Source: Oxyruncus cristatus
Taxonomy: Eukaryota > Chordata > Aves > Passeriformes > Cotingidae
Length of the DNA: 64,000 bases
NCBI GenBank assembly: GCA_013399855.1
Contig: VXAY01004345.1
Location: forward strand, 46,584 to 110,583
Direction: 5' to 3'
A program made the position numbers and the translations under genes. Positions 52,776-64,000 of the stretch are shown here, piece after piece. How positions within the stretch are numbered: position 1 is the first letter of the stretch; each line of letters starts with the position of its first letter. The notes under the pieces were generated by a model, which saw nothing but the letters and a program-made list of their open reading frames with translations, searched no databases and was not told the DNA's origin.

Positions 52776-55279
52776 AGCAGGAGGGTCCCGGCTGAGGGGG
52801 CAGGACAGGGGATTGCACCCTTTGGCTGCTCAGGTTCTCCCCTGGAGCCAACAGACCTCCTCGCCCCCTCGTACCAGGCTGTTTCCTGTTCCTCTTTGAT
52901 CCATAGCTACTATTAATCTTCCAGTTAGAAAAAAGCCCAAGTTAGAGGACTGCCTCTTCCTCCCCCTTCTCTGGAGCTTTCTTATCCTCCTCCTGAGGAC
53001 CAGGGGTCCCAACAGGACCAAATGTAGGACCAGACCACAGATGCCATCAACACCCCGGACAGGCGGGAGCCGTCTCAGGTTCACTGTACGAGCCGACAGT
53101 CTTGGTAATCTAATTTGTTTAGACTTTCAGCCTACTCCAAAAGTGATTAATAACTATACCAGCATATTTTAGTGCTTGCTGTATTTCCTCTATGAAGGGA
53201 AACAGCACAGCTAGTCTTGTATCAGATCAAGTTCATGGTTAGGTAACAGAGGCAAACTTTGGAAAACAGCCCTTTGTGCTCAATCTCAGCATCAGCTGTA
53301 ATCGAACTGAGTAACAGAGACGATAGGTGAAGTAACTCTGGACCTTATCAAAAGCTGGCAGCCAGCAGGTGGTTTTGCGGCCAACAATTCAGGCTTTCAC
53401 TCTACAATTGTACTCCGGTGATAATCCGGCTTTTTATCAGTGCGGAAAATCACAAATCATAAACTATGGCCACTTCAGATTTTGATACAAGAAGTTAGGG
53501 TCCATATTGGCACAACAGACTGTAAAAATATTGCCAAAGATAAACCCCACACCCATCTTTCAGAAGCAAATAGAACTCCTCTGAAGAGATGACACCAGAT
53601 CATACACCATTTTTTTGTTGCCTCCTGCCCTGTAGCTGCCTCAGTATGACTCAGTCATTCAGCAACACGATGCCATCAGTCTCTCTTGTCACTGCTTTCT
53701 CTAGTGCAACACTTTTCCACATTGCTTTTAGATGATGCTCAGACCATGTCCTGAGTCTGCAGCCAGTCTGACCTCCAGACTGTTCTCCAAAAGTTGTTGA
53801 TTAGGAGATAGCTGTTGGCAGTGTTTCTGTTAAGTTTCCTCTTTCATCATTTTCCCACCAATATGAAATCTATTCTCTAAATAGTGTGTGTGTTTATGCT
53901 ACTGTGGGAGGGTTTACTGGGAATGATTTCTTCTCCTGTGATCGGTCTCCTCTGACCAGCACAGTTACCAGCCTTTCACAGTCTATAAATCTGTGAATGC
54001 AAGAGTGTGAACATAAAGGGCTGAGGAGCAGAAGGCACTACCTCAGTCACTGTTTCCTGCAATGCTTATTATCATGTCATCCCTTCTAGAAATCTGTCAG
54101 TCTGGTTGGAACATTCAGCAGAAGAAAAAATAGTGGTTACAAGCTCTTATATTTCCATTCTAAACTACTGTGAGAGCAGTCAAATGCTGATTTCTATGAA
54201 GGAATTAAGGATATGTTGTATTATTTCCCACATGCTCTTCTGGGAGCCAAACATTTTCATCTGGGGACCTCTTATGTTTCTTTGGATGTGCCCTGACAAC
54301 AGGATGCTCCACAAGCCTAGTGTTAAAAGCTTTATCAGGAGCTTTTTCAGTAGGAATTAAAAGATGCTTTCAAGAGGGCTTTTTAAACCTGTAGTTAAAC
54401 TTTTCTTGAGGAATATTAGGACAAGAATTAAAAAAAAAAATTAAAAACTTAGTTAAGGAGTGTTTTCAACAAAACTTAAACAGAGCTGCTCGTAAAATGA
54501 TGTATTGAGAAATTAATCATTTGATGTGCATGATCTTCTCTGTTTCTGTGACTCTCAAGCAGGTAGCTGTGGAAAACCAGATGACTCTTCTCACATCATT
54601 GAATAATTGGTCCAATTTTGCTGGAAAATTGTAACCTTTTCATGACTGACTGTTACCCTCTCACAAGTCCTTGCCAGGCATCTGAAAGTAGATTTCAGCC
54701 ACTTATAAGTGCCTCAGTGTTTTCCAGTGGATAGAGTTTTTCCACTTACGTTGAAGGACAAGGTTTTCCCTTGATGCCAGGACAGCTAATTTCTGCCATC
54801 AATGCCTGCCATGCTCTCACTGTTGGGCTGCTGCTAATGAAACCTGTGCCTTTCCCAGCCATGTGTTCTATGCTGAATTTCACAGAACAGTGAGGGTGAG
54901 GGAGGAAGGCTAGAGAATTTAAATTATTGAAGTGGTGTTATGGTCTGTGCATGTCTAAGAAGCTGCTATTATTTTTTACTCTGACTAGAACTGCAGTACA
55001 TGTTAGAAAATCCCATTGAAGAAAGGATGGCATATTACTGAGTGGGATGTAAAAACTACTCAGCTTTTCAGATCTCCATCTCTCTGTGTGATGCAGAAGT
55101 AAGAATAGAACCACATAAAGATCTGTGTTGTACAAGGAATGCTCCTATTTCCTGTGATGAGTTTTTGATATCGTGTAAGAAAATGACATCTCTTATCCAC
55201 AAAGGTATTTTCCCCTTGCTTGATGTCAGAAGGAAGGAAACCCCCAACCTGTCCCCACTGAGGCATCCCACAGCGCCTG
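52776..55279. other. RAD50-IL5 intergenic region
   Basis: The two genes are divergent, so this 2.5 kb may hold shared regulatory DNA. I see a CTCF-like CCAGCAGGTGGT at 53362-53373 (one mismatch) and generally AT-rich unique sequence. No gene or RNA is recognised. Confidence 0.55.
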
Positions 55280-55285
55280 TGATAA
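55280..55285 (+). promoter_or_regulatory. IL5: GATA motif in the IL5 promoter
   Basis: TGATAA lies 76 bp upstream of the IL5 TATA box. A further GATAAG core (minus strand) is at 55192-55197, and an NFAT-like GAAAACTTTCCC at about 55319-55331. Mammalian IL5 promoters are activated by GATA3 close to the TATA box. Confidence 0.45.
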
Positions 55286-55360
55286 TTCACATTATGGTCT
55301 TGTGCCTTTTCCTATATGAGAAAACTTTCCCTTTCATTTAATATTCAAGGTGTACATGAG

Positions 55361-55368
55361 TATATATA
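55361..55368 (+). promoter_or_regulatory. IL5: IL5 TATA box
   Basis: TATATATA followed by GG, 48 bp upstream of the ATG. This leaves room for a 5' UTR of about 20-25 nt and supports the chosen start. Confidence 0.7.
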
Positions 55369-55415
55369 GGCAGCGTGTAGTGCATAAATCAAACACAGCC
55401 TTCCCTGAAGCCAAA

Positions 55416-57747
55416 ATGTTGTTGCTCTATATCTTCTTAGTGAGTTGCTGCTTACCTGGCTCAATGGGAGGTGCAGTAAGAGAATTTCAAGTAAACCTCA
55501 AGGCTCTACTGGCTCTAACCAACAAGGAGGTGGGTCGTTCTCTCTTTTACTTCATTTTCTGCAGTTCTTTTAATGGAAATATAAAATGAAGCTTGCGCTG
55601 GTTTCAGCTCTAGTTTGCGTGTCCTGTGTCTTGTTTGTTAAAGTTGAGATGCTCGAGGCACTGCATGTCAAACTCTCCTCAGAAGCTGGTGCTGTAATTG
55701 TTTCCCCAAAGGAAGTTCAGAAATAGAAAACCTGATGAAGATGATATGTAGTTAGAGATGTTTAACAATGCGGCAGTCACTTAGAGGAGAAATACCTTCT
55801 AACAGTATATTCTTTTTTAAATTTTTAGATCTGGATTCAAGTACCCAATGGGAAATTTCAGGTAAGACTTTTAAACTCCTTTATTATTGCTGTTGTTAAC
55901 TATTTGAAGAATGATGATGCTTCGTAGCAGATCTTGAGGGAAAGAGTGAGAGTACTGAAAAAGACAAAATCTCACTGAAATGGAATATATATACTTACTG
56001 TATGTATGTATATAGGCAGTGAACTTCCTTGTATGCAAAACTATGGAAATAAATAACCAATTCTGTGACCATGGTCTCTGTGACTTGGTTATACCCCTGA
56101 TGAAGGCAATCTCAGGAGTTCTTGCAGGGAGGTTACTACTGAGGCTGTTCTCAGTGTTGCTGTATGAGGTGCAGACTCTGTGCCTCACTGTCTTTTAGAA
56201 CCAAAGGTGGAGAATATGGTTATTATTTGAAGCACTAAAATGTTCTTATCTCTTGACAAGATTATTATCTCAGGATGACTTGAGTGCTATAAAGCATCAT
56301 GGAGTTTGTCCCTGAAGGAAGCAATACGTTGGCACAAGTTACTGCTCACAGCCCTGTTGATCAGTGGTTTCAGTCTGTGGTCTGCAGATTCCTCGGGCTC
56401 TGTGAACTAAAAAAAGGTTCATGAAAAATATGTAACAACAGGCAGTCTGCTCTTGGGAGGTCTTGTCTTTAGAGAAAAAAGTGTTTAGGGTTTGAGATTT
56501 TAAAGAAGGTGGAGAGCGGCACTTTATAGACAAAAGGGTACAGTGGTTCTGTCCTTCTGTGTGGAGATGGAGCTGGAAAAGCCACCTGGCAGATCTAACC
56601 TCCTCAGGCTACCCAGTGTGGTTTTGATAAAACTGCAACCCCGATGGATTTTAATCTGCTTTTACAACTCTTTTCCTTATTTTTCCTTTATAACAATTTT
56701 TTTAATGTTATATGTTTTTTTCCTTTCCTGCTCTAGGTTTTTTATCAAACCCCAGAAAACATAGAAAAGTAACTCTTTCTCTGTACAGAAACAGAGTAGA
56801 CAATAGGTAATTTCTGTTTCTGCTGTGCATGCAGATAGTTATAGAATTTATTGAAAGAGAAAAGTTAACTCATTTGGCAGAATATAATTTTGCTGTTATT
56901 TATTTTCTTTTTAGATCAACCATGTTCCCTGTCAACTTAAAAGAACTATAAAAGGGCTGAAAGCTTCCTTTAAGAATGAGCAAATGAGAACACGCATTTC
57001 TCTGTTGGAGAAAAACATGAATCATATAATATCAGCTGTAAATAAAGGACATACAGTAAGTTTCTCATCCCTTCTTTATAGTCATGGAATAATGAAATGG
57101 TTTGGGTTGGAAGGGACCTCAAATCTCATCTAGTTCCAACCCGCCTGCCCAGGGACGCTCCAGGTAAAAATGTGAAATTATTGTAAATGGACCACTCATT
57201 TGTTTTCAAAACACGAAATTAAGCAACTCAGCTTTCCGGTCAACTTAAGTCAACATTTTGATGCCATCTCCGTACACTCCTAATTTTGCACTGCTGAGCA
57301 TTGCAGCTGCTGCTCAGCAAAGGTTTTACAGAAAATACCTGAAATTCATAGAGTCTCAATGGAAGTTAGAGTTTCCTAAAAGGTGCATCACCTGCAGACA
57401 AATCCTGGAATTTGTCAATAGCCAGGAGATTAATAAGGAAAGGCCCTAAGCCACATCTCAGTGGGTGAAGTCAGCCAGGAGGAAGTATTGCCAATACTCA
57501 AGTGTCTTCTCTCTGCACGTTCATGCGGGTCTATCTTTCCTTCTGATTCCACCCCTCTCGAACCACCACAGACAGCTTCTCAGCCATATGCGCTTATTTT
57601 CACCGTTACCTGTCGTTATCGCCATTATTCCAGGAGCCTGAGGAGAACAGATCCTGTCCCATGGCAGAGGTGCCCCAACAGAGAGTCCTGAAGTGCTTCA
57701 GGAAGTATTTCCAGAAGCTGAGTGAGAACTACACAAAGTCCTGCTGA
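55416..57747 (+). CDS. IL5: Interleukin-5, four exons
   Basis: Secreted homodimeric helical cytokine for eosinophils, acting through IL-5R alpha and the common beta chain. Coding exons: 55416-55529 (38 codons), 55829-55861 (11), 56915-57055 (47), 57634-57747 (37 plus TGA). All are GT-AG and phase 0, giving 133 residues (human 134). The 33-nt second exon is diagnostic for IL5. A signal peptide starts MLLLYIFLVSCCLPGSMG. C55 (VPCQLK) and C104 (NRSCPM) correspond to the two cysteines that cross-link the human dimer. Two further cysteines, C117 (LKCFRKYF) and C133 (final residue), are not in the human protein. Sequons NRS (101) and NYT (128) are visible. The ATG has a purine at -3 and follows a TATA box. 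The gene is divergent from RAD50, as in mammals. No frame break is present. Confidence 0.92.
57081..57164 (-). mobile_element. CR1-type LINE fragment in IL5 intron 3
   Basis: A short reverse-oriented CR1 3' end recognisable by TGGTTTGGGTTGGAAGGGAC and the ATCTAGTTCCAACCC block. Only about 85 bp remain, starting 25 bp after the donor of IL5 exon 3. Confidence 0.85.
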
Positions 57748-57990
57748 CAGGTGCTGGCACTGCAGGTGCTCAGACACCTCTTATCCAACACTAGAGCTGG
57801 TTCTGGTGGAACAGAGCACCACGAAGAGGCAGCACAACATTAACATGAATGTCTCATATGTGTACTATCAGATATTTATGTCTTATTGGAGGTATTAACT
57901 TATTTATTTAATTTATAGAGAGGTTTTATATTTGTAGAGTCTTAATTTTCAAGATGATCATTAATAAAAGAACTTAAAATTACTAATTTT
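57748..57990 (+). other. IL5: IL5 3' UTR with AU-rich element and poly(A) signal
   Basis: ATTTA pentamers occur at 57874-57878, overlapping at 57902-57910, and at 57911-57915. AATAAA at 57963-57968 is the likely poly(A) signal, giving a 3' UTR of about 240 nt. The layout is typical of an unstable cytokine mRNA. Confidence 0.75.
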
Positions 57991-59834
57991 ATTGTAATTT
58001 TTGTGTTTGTACAATATAATATTTAGAGGATAAGTCAAGGCTATGTGAGTGAAACTAAAAAAATAGAGATTAAGAGGCAGATCCATTGATGTGCTCTCCT
58101 GCAGGCACTTACAAAATTGTCAAATATTAATTTTCTGAAGGCAGGAGAAAAAAAGGAGAGAAGGCCATCTTTTAAATATGTGCATAATTAAGTTTGGAAA
58201 CAATGTGTTTACGTGAAATTCCACAACATAATTGCAATGCAGTATACCTGCATGACACACATTCTTTGTTTATTTAATATATTTAGTGTGAGAGCAGCTG
58301 TATTTATTTTAATGCCCATGGTATCTTCAAATTTTGCAGCAGAGTGAGAAATTAATGTTTGCTGGCCCAGTGACAGGCCAAAATGAAACCTCAGGCAGGT
58401 CTCTGGGTTATTGCCATAGAAATATGGTTATGATAATTATCAAAGAGAAACAATGGTGGTAGCAAAGGATGTCTAATTTAGGCTGGATTTGGCTCTTTTC
58501 CCCTCAGGATTGCTTTAAGCTGTATTTTTCATGAAGCGAAGAACATATCTACAAGTTACTTTTCCTAAATCTGAAGTGTCAGAGGAAAATGACACTTCTG
58601 CTAATGTATGGAAGCATACATTGAATTCCAAATGAAGTGCAGGGGATTCACTGAGCTGGCTTTTGGGGCATGAAGTAGTTTGAGGACCTGCCCAGCTAGA
58701 CATTGTGTAAGTTTTAAAGCAAAGTACTTGGCCCAGATATATTTTTGGGAAGTCATAGACCCTCACTAATGAAACAAACAACAGGATTAAGTAATTGAGC
58801 TAATTATGGCCAAGGAACCATCAGATTGTAACAGATGGGCAAAATCTTACAAGAAATGGAAGGGTGGACAGCACAGAGATTCCCGTCTTGGTGACTGAGA
58901 AAAGCCAGGACTGATCCAGACTCTGGTCTTAGCGGTATGACAGTGGCTAATCCAGTCAGTCTTCAAACCAATAAAGCTCAAACAACTACAGCAGTGAAGA
59001 GGAAACAGGGAAGACACCGTCCCACGAGCCAAGCCCAGGCCGTTAGTCACGGCCGGAGGTTTAGCAAGATGAGACAAGAGTGAAACAATGACTTTTGGAA
59101 GAGCAAACATGAGAAGGTACCTCTCTAAACAGATGTGCCCTTCTGACACAGCTCCCAAGGAGCTGCTAAAGCATCCTGGGACATGCAGGAAGCCAGGAAA
59201 GCTGCCCCACACAGAGGAGGTATTAAGTACTTGAATGTCAGCTTTCACAAGTAACTGTAAACGATGCACAGCTGCTAAAATTGAGACAAGGCTGGAAAGC
59301 ATCACTTTTTTCTATTCTTTTATGTTGCACTTCAGCTTTCTGCACAAAATGGAAAAGTAGCAGCAAAGTCAGCATTTTACCACACTGTTTGCAGAAACTC
59401 TATAGTCTCAATCAAGACAAACCCCTTTCAACCAACCATTGCTGAGTAACTGTAATATTAGCACAGGTCATGCTAAGAACTCACCTTTCCTTCCAAACCA
59501 TGCTAAAACCTGTTAAAAGTGTGAGTTATAGTGTGCTGTACCTACAGTGGGGACAATACTGCTCTCTCACACCAAGCTAAACCTCATCAGAAGAGCACAA
59601 AATGATACTGACTGCTTAAATAACCACCCTTGGAGCTTAATTAACTAATTAGGCAAAGGATGTCTCTAATTAAAGCATATTTGAGTGCCACTTTGCATAA
59701 GCTCAGCTCATACTTACAAGTGTATTCTTTCACAATTCTTTCTCATCACCTTGCAGTGGGTCCATCCACACAGGGACACAAGGATTTTAGGAAGCAGAAG
59801 AGACATTAAAGCTGCCAGAAGGAACTGCTGAGAT

Positions 59835-59896
59835 CCAAAGCACTGAGCATCCTGCCACTGCTCCTCCAAAGCACTGAGCATCCTGCCACTGCTCCT
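59835..59896. repeat. 31-bp tandem duplication
   Basis: CCAAAGCACTGAGCATCCTG plus 11 further bases is repeated once, directly and without mismatch (59835-59865, 59866-59896). Two copies only, so it looks like a recent simple duplication. Confidence 0.9.
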
Positions 59897-62678
59897 CTGC
59901 CTCGGCACTTCAGGGAGCTACGGATTGGGTTCAGGGTTTTTTTGAACTATTCTGGCTACCATTCCCCCGACCTTTCCTGGGATGCTAAAGAGCTCCCTAA
60001 CACAGCCTGGGCCAGCCAGCAGTCATGCCTTTGCTTAGCCCTGGACAGCGAGTGAGCAGCAAATGACATGTACATTTTGGTCAGTTTTGTCTGAGTCTGG
60101 AGCAAATGCTCTCTCCTCTGGATCACCTTCCTTTCCCTGTATCTCCTCATCTGCCTTTATTTTTCTCTATGGGAAGCGTCTCATTCTGTGCAGCACCTCG
60201 GCCAAGCTGCACTGAGGTGGGAGCTAACGGAGTCCCACTGGTGGCAGTGACAGCACTAGATGGGAGCCGTGAAAGAACCGGTCAGATATGGCACATATTG
60301 TTTCCAGGAATCAGTGACTCCTATGGAATGTCATGGAACTGTAAACAAAACTCCTCCTGAAAACCTGTTTCCTAGGAAGGGAGTCCATTTCATGTACTTT
60401 AGGTCAAAACCAGTGTTTACTAAATTTCACAATTTCCCTGGCTTGGGACTGGCCTTTGAACAAGCACCGGGGCTGTTTTGTGGCAGAGGGGCTCCAGGAG
60501 CAGCACTATGGAGCAGCACTACTTTGGGATGCAAGAACAAAGCCCAGGTGTTTATCTTTGCTCTCCATTGCTGGGAGCAGGAATTCTGCTCGCTGCTGGA
60601 GCACCCAGCCTGGATTTGCACATGCACATGTACCTTGCTGCAGCAGCCACCTTTGCAAGGGCCACGTGCTGCTGGAAGGCAGCGAAAAGCCAAGGATTCA
60701 TTCCTTAAATATGGTGAATATGACTCCCTGCTGGTGACCTGCTTTTTGCACTCACTTGGCTTCTCTCCATTGCTGTCTGTTAGAAGTGAAAGTATCACCG
60801 AAGGTTAACACGCTTTCTGCAACTCCAGGAGATGGGTCAGTCTGGGCATCGGAAAATTTACCAGGATAGGAGAAAACTCTATTTCAACTGGATTGCTTTA
60901 AACTAAGCTCCCAGCAGAAAATATTGGAACATAACCACTGTGAGAAAGTATTCCAGAGCATCTCTACAGGAGACATTCCCTGGTATTCAGAAATGCCCAT
61001 TTTCTTGAGTTTGGCAGGTTAGAGAGGCACAAGATACTGCACCATAGCCATGCTGCCTGTTGTACTTGCACCACTAAGGAAACCTGATCTGAACATTGTA
61101 ACTTCACGTCTATCTAGATGAAAGAGCAAAACCAGCTCCTACAAACAGTTGCAGCTCAGTTCTTACAAGGCACCTGCTAAGTGTATTAAGCTAATGCAGG
61201 CACGTACCTGCAGGAATCATCACCACTTTTTGATAGAGAGAAGCCCTTGTCCAGGATGATACCTGCTGGCATCAGCAGCACCTTGCACAGCTTTTAGGAT
61301 AAGTTTCTTTTCACACTTGTGCATCATCTGATTCCTTTTTTCAATAATATTCCTAAATCAGCTGTAACATGAACATTTATCACACCTGACTCCCGTGCAA
61401 ATACCTTTTTCATTAGGATCAAAAGTCATGAATTCACTAATTAATTAGATTATTTGTTCACTTCCATCCTCCTGAACATTTCAAATTCAAACAGAGACAC
61501 TTTGGATAAATGCAACAGTTTGGATTTCCACTTGCTGTCTTTTTCTCCAGTCTCCAGAGTTTCTTCTAAAATACTTCCTTTGCTTACTCTTATTCCTATT
61601 CCTACCAATTCTATCTATGTTTGTGGTGCCTTCACTCTGCCTATACTCACAGATCAGACAAATGCCAGAATTACAGGTAACAAAGGTGTACAGTATCGAG
61701 GTCAGGACGTGTTGCTTACATTGCCCTGTATTTTTTTTACATCTTCCTTCAGCTTCTTAACCCTGCATTCAAGTAAAAAACAAAACCCCAAAGCATCTGA
61801 ACAATAACAAACCTGGGGCTGGAATATGGGACTATGGTTTGTGGAGGGGCACTGGGCCAGCTTAGAGAGAAAAACAGGCACTAGAGCAGTCCTGTTATCC
61901 AAGGCAGAAGAGGGGGAAAAGGTGAAGGAGAAAAGTAAAAATACCTAGATTTCAAAGTGCAATGATTTTGGAACACGTAATGAGAAGAGAGAGTAGTAAA
62001 ACAATGGTGACAGACCAGTCTTGTCCCTTCAGAGCTGGGCAAAACCCTGCTGAAAGATCAGCTGCTACACATCACAAAAATTCCTGTGAACTCTTGGGAA
62101 CTGGGAATTACCTCCTGCAAAGTTTATCAAGGGAAAAGAAATAGTCATAGAGTTCATACAAAGTTCTGGGACAGTGATTAGATTCTGCAGAAGTGGTTGC
62201 AAATGCCAAGTGCATTTTCCAAATAGGCCTGGGAAAAAAATCTGTTGGCAGTTGTGCCGGCCAGGAATGGAATTGGAGACAGATGTGCTCTCCGTGCTGA
62301 GAGGCCCCTGGACAGGCCCCTGAGGTGGGGGCAAATGGCAGTGGCCCCGGTCCCGTAGGCAATCCCTCTCAGTGGGGACAGGAGCCACCGTGACATGGGA
62401 TGGGCCAACTGTCAGCCAAGGAAAAGGTGAAAAAAGTGGGATTTTCCAACCAACCTTGAGTCAAAACTGAGTTGCCCACAGAGATTTTTAATGGTGGGGT
62501 TGAACCTCAGCCTTCCTGCTGAGCCCAGGTTCCAGCCGAGGGGAAGAGGAGGCTTTGCCTGAAAAATCTGTGAATTTGAGAGAGACCAAAAGAAACAACT
62601 GTAAAACACCAAAAACAGAGTGATCCAAGAGCGGAGCTTATTATTGTCAGTTGTATGACTTGTATGCACTGGTGTGGA

Positions 62679-62830
62679 GTCCATAGAACGTTTTGGGTTG
62701 GAAGGGACCATAAAGATCATCCAGTCCCACACCCTCCCATGGGCAAGGACACCTTCCACTAGCCCAGGTTGCTCCAAGCCCCGTCCAACCTGCCCTTGGA
62801 CAATTCCAGGGATGGGGCAGCCACAGCTTT
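62679..62830 (-). mobile_element. CR1-type LINE 3' fragment
   Basis: Reverse-oriented CR1 tail with TTTTGGGTTGGAAGGGACCA, ATCATCCAGTCCCA, GCCCAGGTTGCTCCAAGCCC and GATGGGGCAGCCACAG. It is among the better-preserved copies in the window, but has no open reading frame. Confidence 0.9.
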
Positions 62831-64000
62831 TCCTGATAATCTTCCAGCGTTTTACCTCCTCACTGTAAAAAACTTCTTTCTTATTACTTGTCATATTCCT
62901 ACAAGGACATAGTCCCCAGAGCTGTGTGATGAGAAAGTTCTACAGATAAGCACGAAGTGTGGAAAAAAGCCCGTTCTAGTTAGAGATGACACACAGATAC
63001 AGTGAAGAGGGCAGCAGCCAGCTCACAGATTAGCTTGAGCTAAGCCACATAACCACTAGTGACTTTTGACTTCCCCAATTCAAAGTATTGAGATATTGAG
63101 GCACTTACTGGTAAGTGCTGTGGCATCAGGCCCCACGCGCGGAGCCAGCGGATCTGCTGCTGCCCAACAGACACAGAGCTGGCCTCGAGCCACCCCGGCC
63201 ACTGCCCTCATTTCTGTAAAATAAACCCATACTTTTTAAAAAGAAATAAAAAAGGAGTTTTTCCAGCTTCCAGGGAAGTGGGAAGCACAAGTCACTGGCT
63301 GATTTAGCCAGGTAACTCACCATGGTGGCCTCAACGAGTGAAGACCTCAGATGTGACCCTCGCAAACCTGTTGGGCTTCCCCCTTGCCAGCTCCCAGCCA
63401 GTGAGTGGGGCAGTAAGGGGACCACTGTCCTGGCACAAAATCAACTCTGTGGCACCACCTGTGCCCATGGGGTCAGGGCTGCCTTGCTCAGGACACCCTG
63501 CATCCCTCCTTTCCCATCAAAAGGGGCCACTTTGCTGTGCCCAGCCCTGGGGCCACCCTGTTGCTCTGGGGCAGTGGCTTCTCCTGCTGTAAATTAATTA
63601 ACTCTTAAAGAATGCCTACATTTTTTCAAAATTTTGCCACAAGTATTGCACAAATGCTGTAATTTTCCCTTTCTATGCAGTGAGCCACATATTTTCCGTG
63701 GGGTTGTGTTGTGTTTTTTTTTTCTTATACCACTCCTTTTCCTATTGTTTCTCAGACAATCCCATGCTGTGGCCAAAGAAGCTGTAATTTCTAGAGAAGT
63801 GCTGTGGAGATGGCAACTGCCTGGTCATGCTTTGGGTCATTCTATGCTTTCCTGATTTTCAAGCTGAGAAGCCACATATTTATAGATTTCTTTCCATGGA
63901 AATGCTGATTGGGTAAGGAGAGTGTCTAAGGTTAGACACTAAATTTACTGGAACCTCTCCCTTCCAGAAAGTCTCTACAAATGGCTTTTTTTTTTTTTTT

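Larger units (their letters stand above)
57991..64000. other. Intergenic DNA downstream of IL5
   Basis: Six kilobases without a recognisable exon, RNA gene or regulatory block, apart from a 31-bp tandem duplication and one CR1 fragment. In mammals IRF1 follows IL5 at some distance; no IRF1 motif is seen on either strand. The window ends in a T run from 63986 of unknown length. Confidence 0.6.

Noticed and set aside
51910..52851. 313-codon open frame on the minus strand upstream of RAD50
   Set aside because: It runs through the 25-N gap, a minisatellite, CpG-island DNA and an LTR, so it is an artefact of Ns and low stop-codon density.
55350..55415. Upstream in-frame ATG codons for IL5
   Set aside because: They overlap or precede the TATA box at 55361-55368, so they would not be in the mRNA; the ATG at 55416 begins a proper signal peptide.
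58847..59305. 152-codon minus-strand frame downstream of IL5
   Set aside because: No domain, no similarity I recognise and no sign of neighbouring exons; length is within chance for six kilobases.
60260..60808. 182-codon plus-strand frame
   Set aside because: Overlapped by equally long frames in other phases and on the other strand; no motif.
57991..64000. Search for IRF1, the next gene in mammals
   Set aside because: No IRF DNA-binding domain residues (tryptophan pentad) in any frame; IRF1 is probably beyond the window.

Overview
This window is a piece of a bird chromosome carrying the type-2 (Th2) cytokine cluster, in the order KIF3A(+) - IL4(-) - IL13(-) - RAD50(-) - IL5(+). The avian assignment rests on degenerate CR1-type LINE 3' ends and bird-type retroviral LTRs, on compact vertebrate-style introns, and on proteins that match vertebrate KIF3A and RAD50 almost residue for residue while the cytokines are strongly diverged. 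The order and orientations are those known for mammals. The species cannot be fixed from the sequence; the LTRs look like those seen in many birds, including songbirds.

Region by region. 1-15496: KIF3A, missing only its first coding exon, with a complete kinesin motor, a coiled coil and a tail. Two optional exons (72 nt and 9 nt) can be recognised. 15497-about 18570: long KIF3A 3' UTR. 19419-21740: IL4, four coding exons on the minus strand with an NFAT/GATA-rich upstream segment. 21741-24870: IL4-IL13 intergenic DNA with one LTR. 24875-27690: IL13, four coding exons with AU-rich 3' UTR, TATA box, GATA motif and a palindromic NFIL3-type site. 27700-33112: intergenic DNA with no recognised gene. 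33113-51164: RAD50, 25 coding exons and 1310 residues, with one GC-AG intron and a tandem triplication containing Ns. 51733-52775: minisatellite, CpG island broken by a 25-N gap, and an LTR fragment facing RAD50. 55280-57990: IL5, four coding exons with GATA motif, TATA box, AU-rich 3' UTR and poly(A) signal. 57991-64000: intergenic DNA, no gene recognised.

How it works together. IL4, IL13 and IL5 are the classical four-helix cytokines of type-2 immunity. In mammals they are co-expressed through GATA3, NFAT and a locus control region lying in the 3' introns of RAD50. KIF3A (ciliary and axonal transport motor) and RAD50 (MRN double-strand-break repair complex) are housekeeping neighbours that frame the cluster. 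Each cytokine here keeps the 4-exon, phase-0 structure of the family, a GATA-type motif near its promoter and an AU-rich 3' UTR, so the gene set reads as intact and co-regulated.

Exon coordinates were derived by hand from splice sites and reading frame. The total coding lengths close exactly in frame for all five genes, but no alignment or transcript check could be run.
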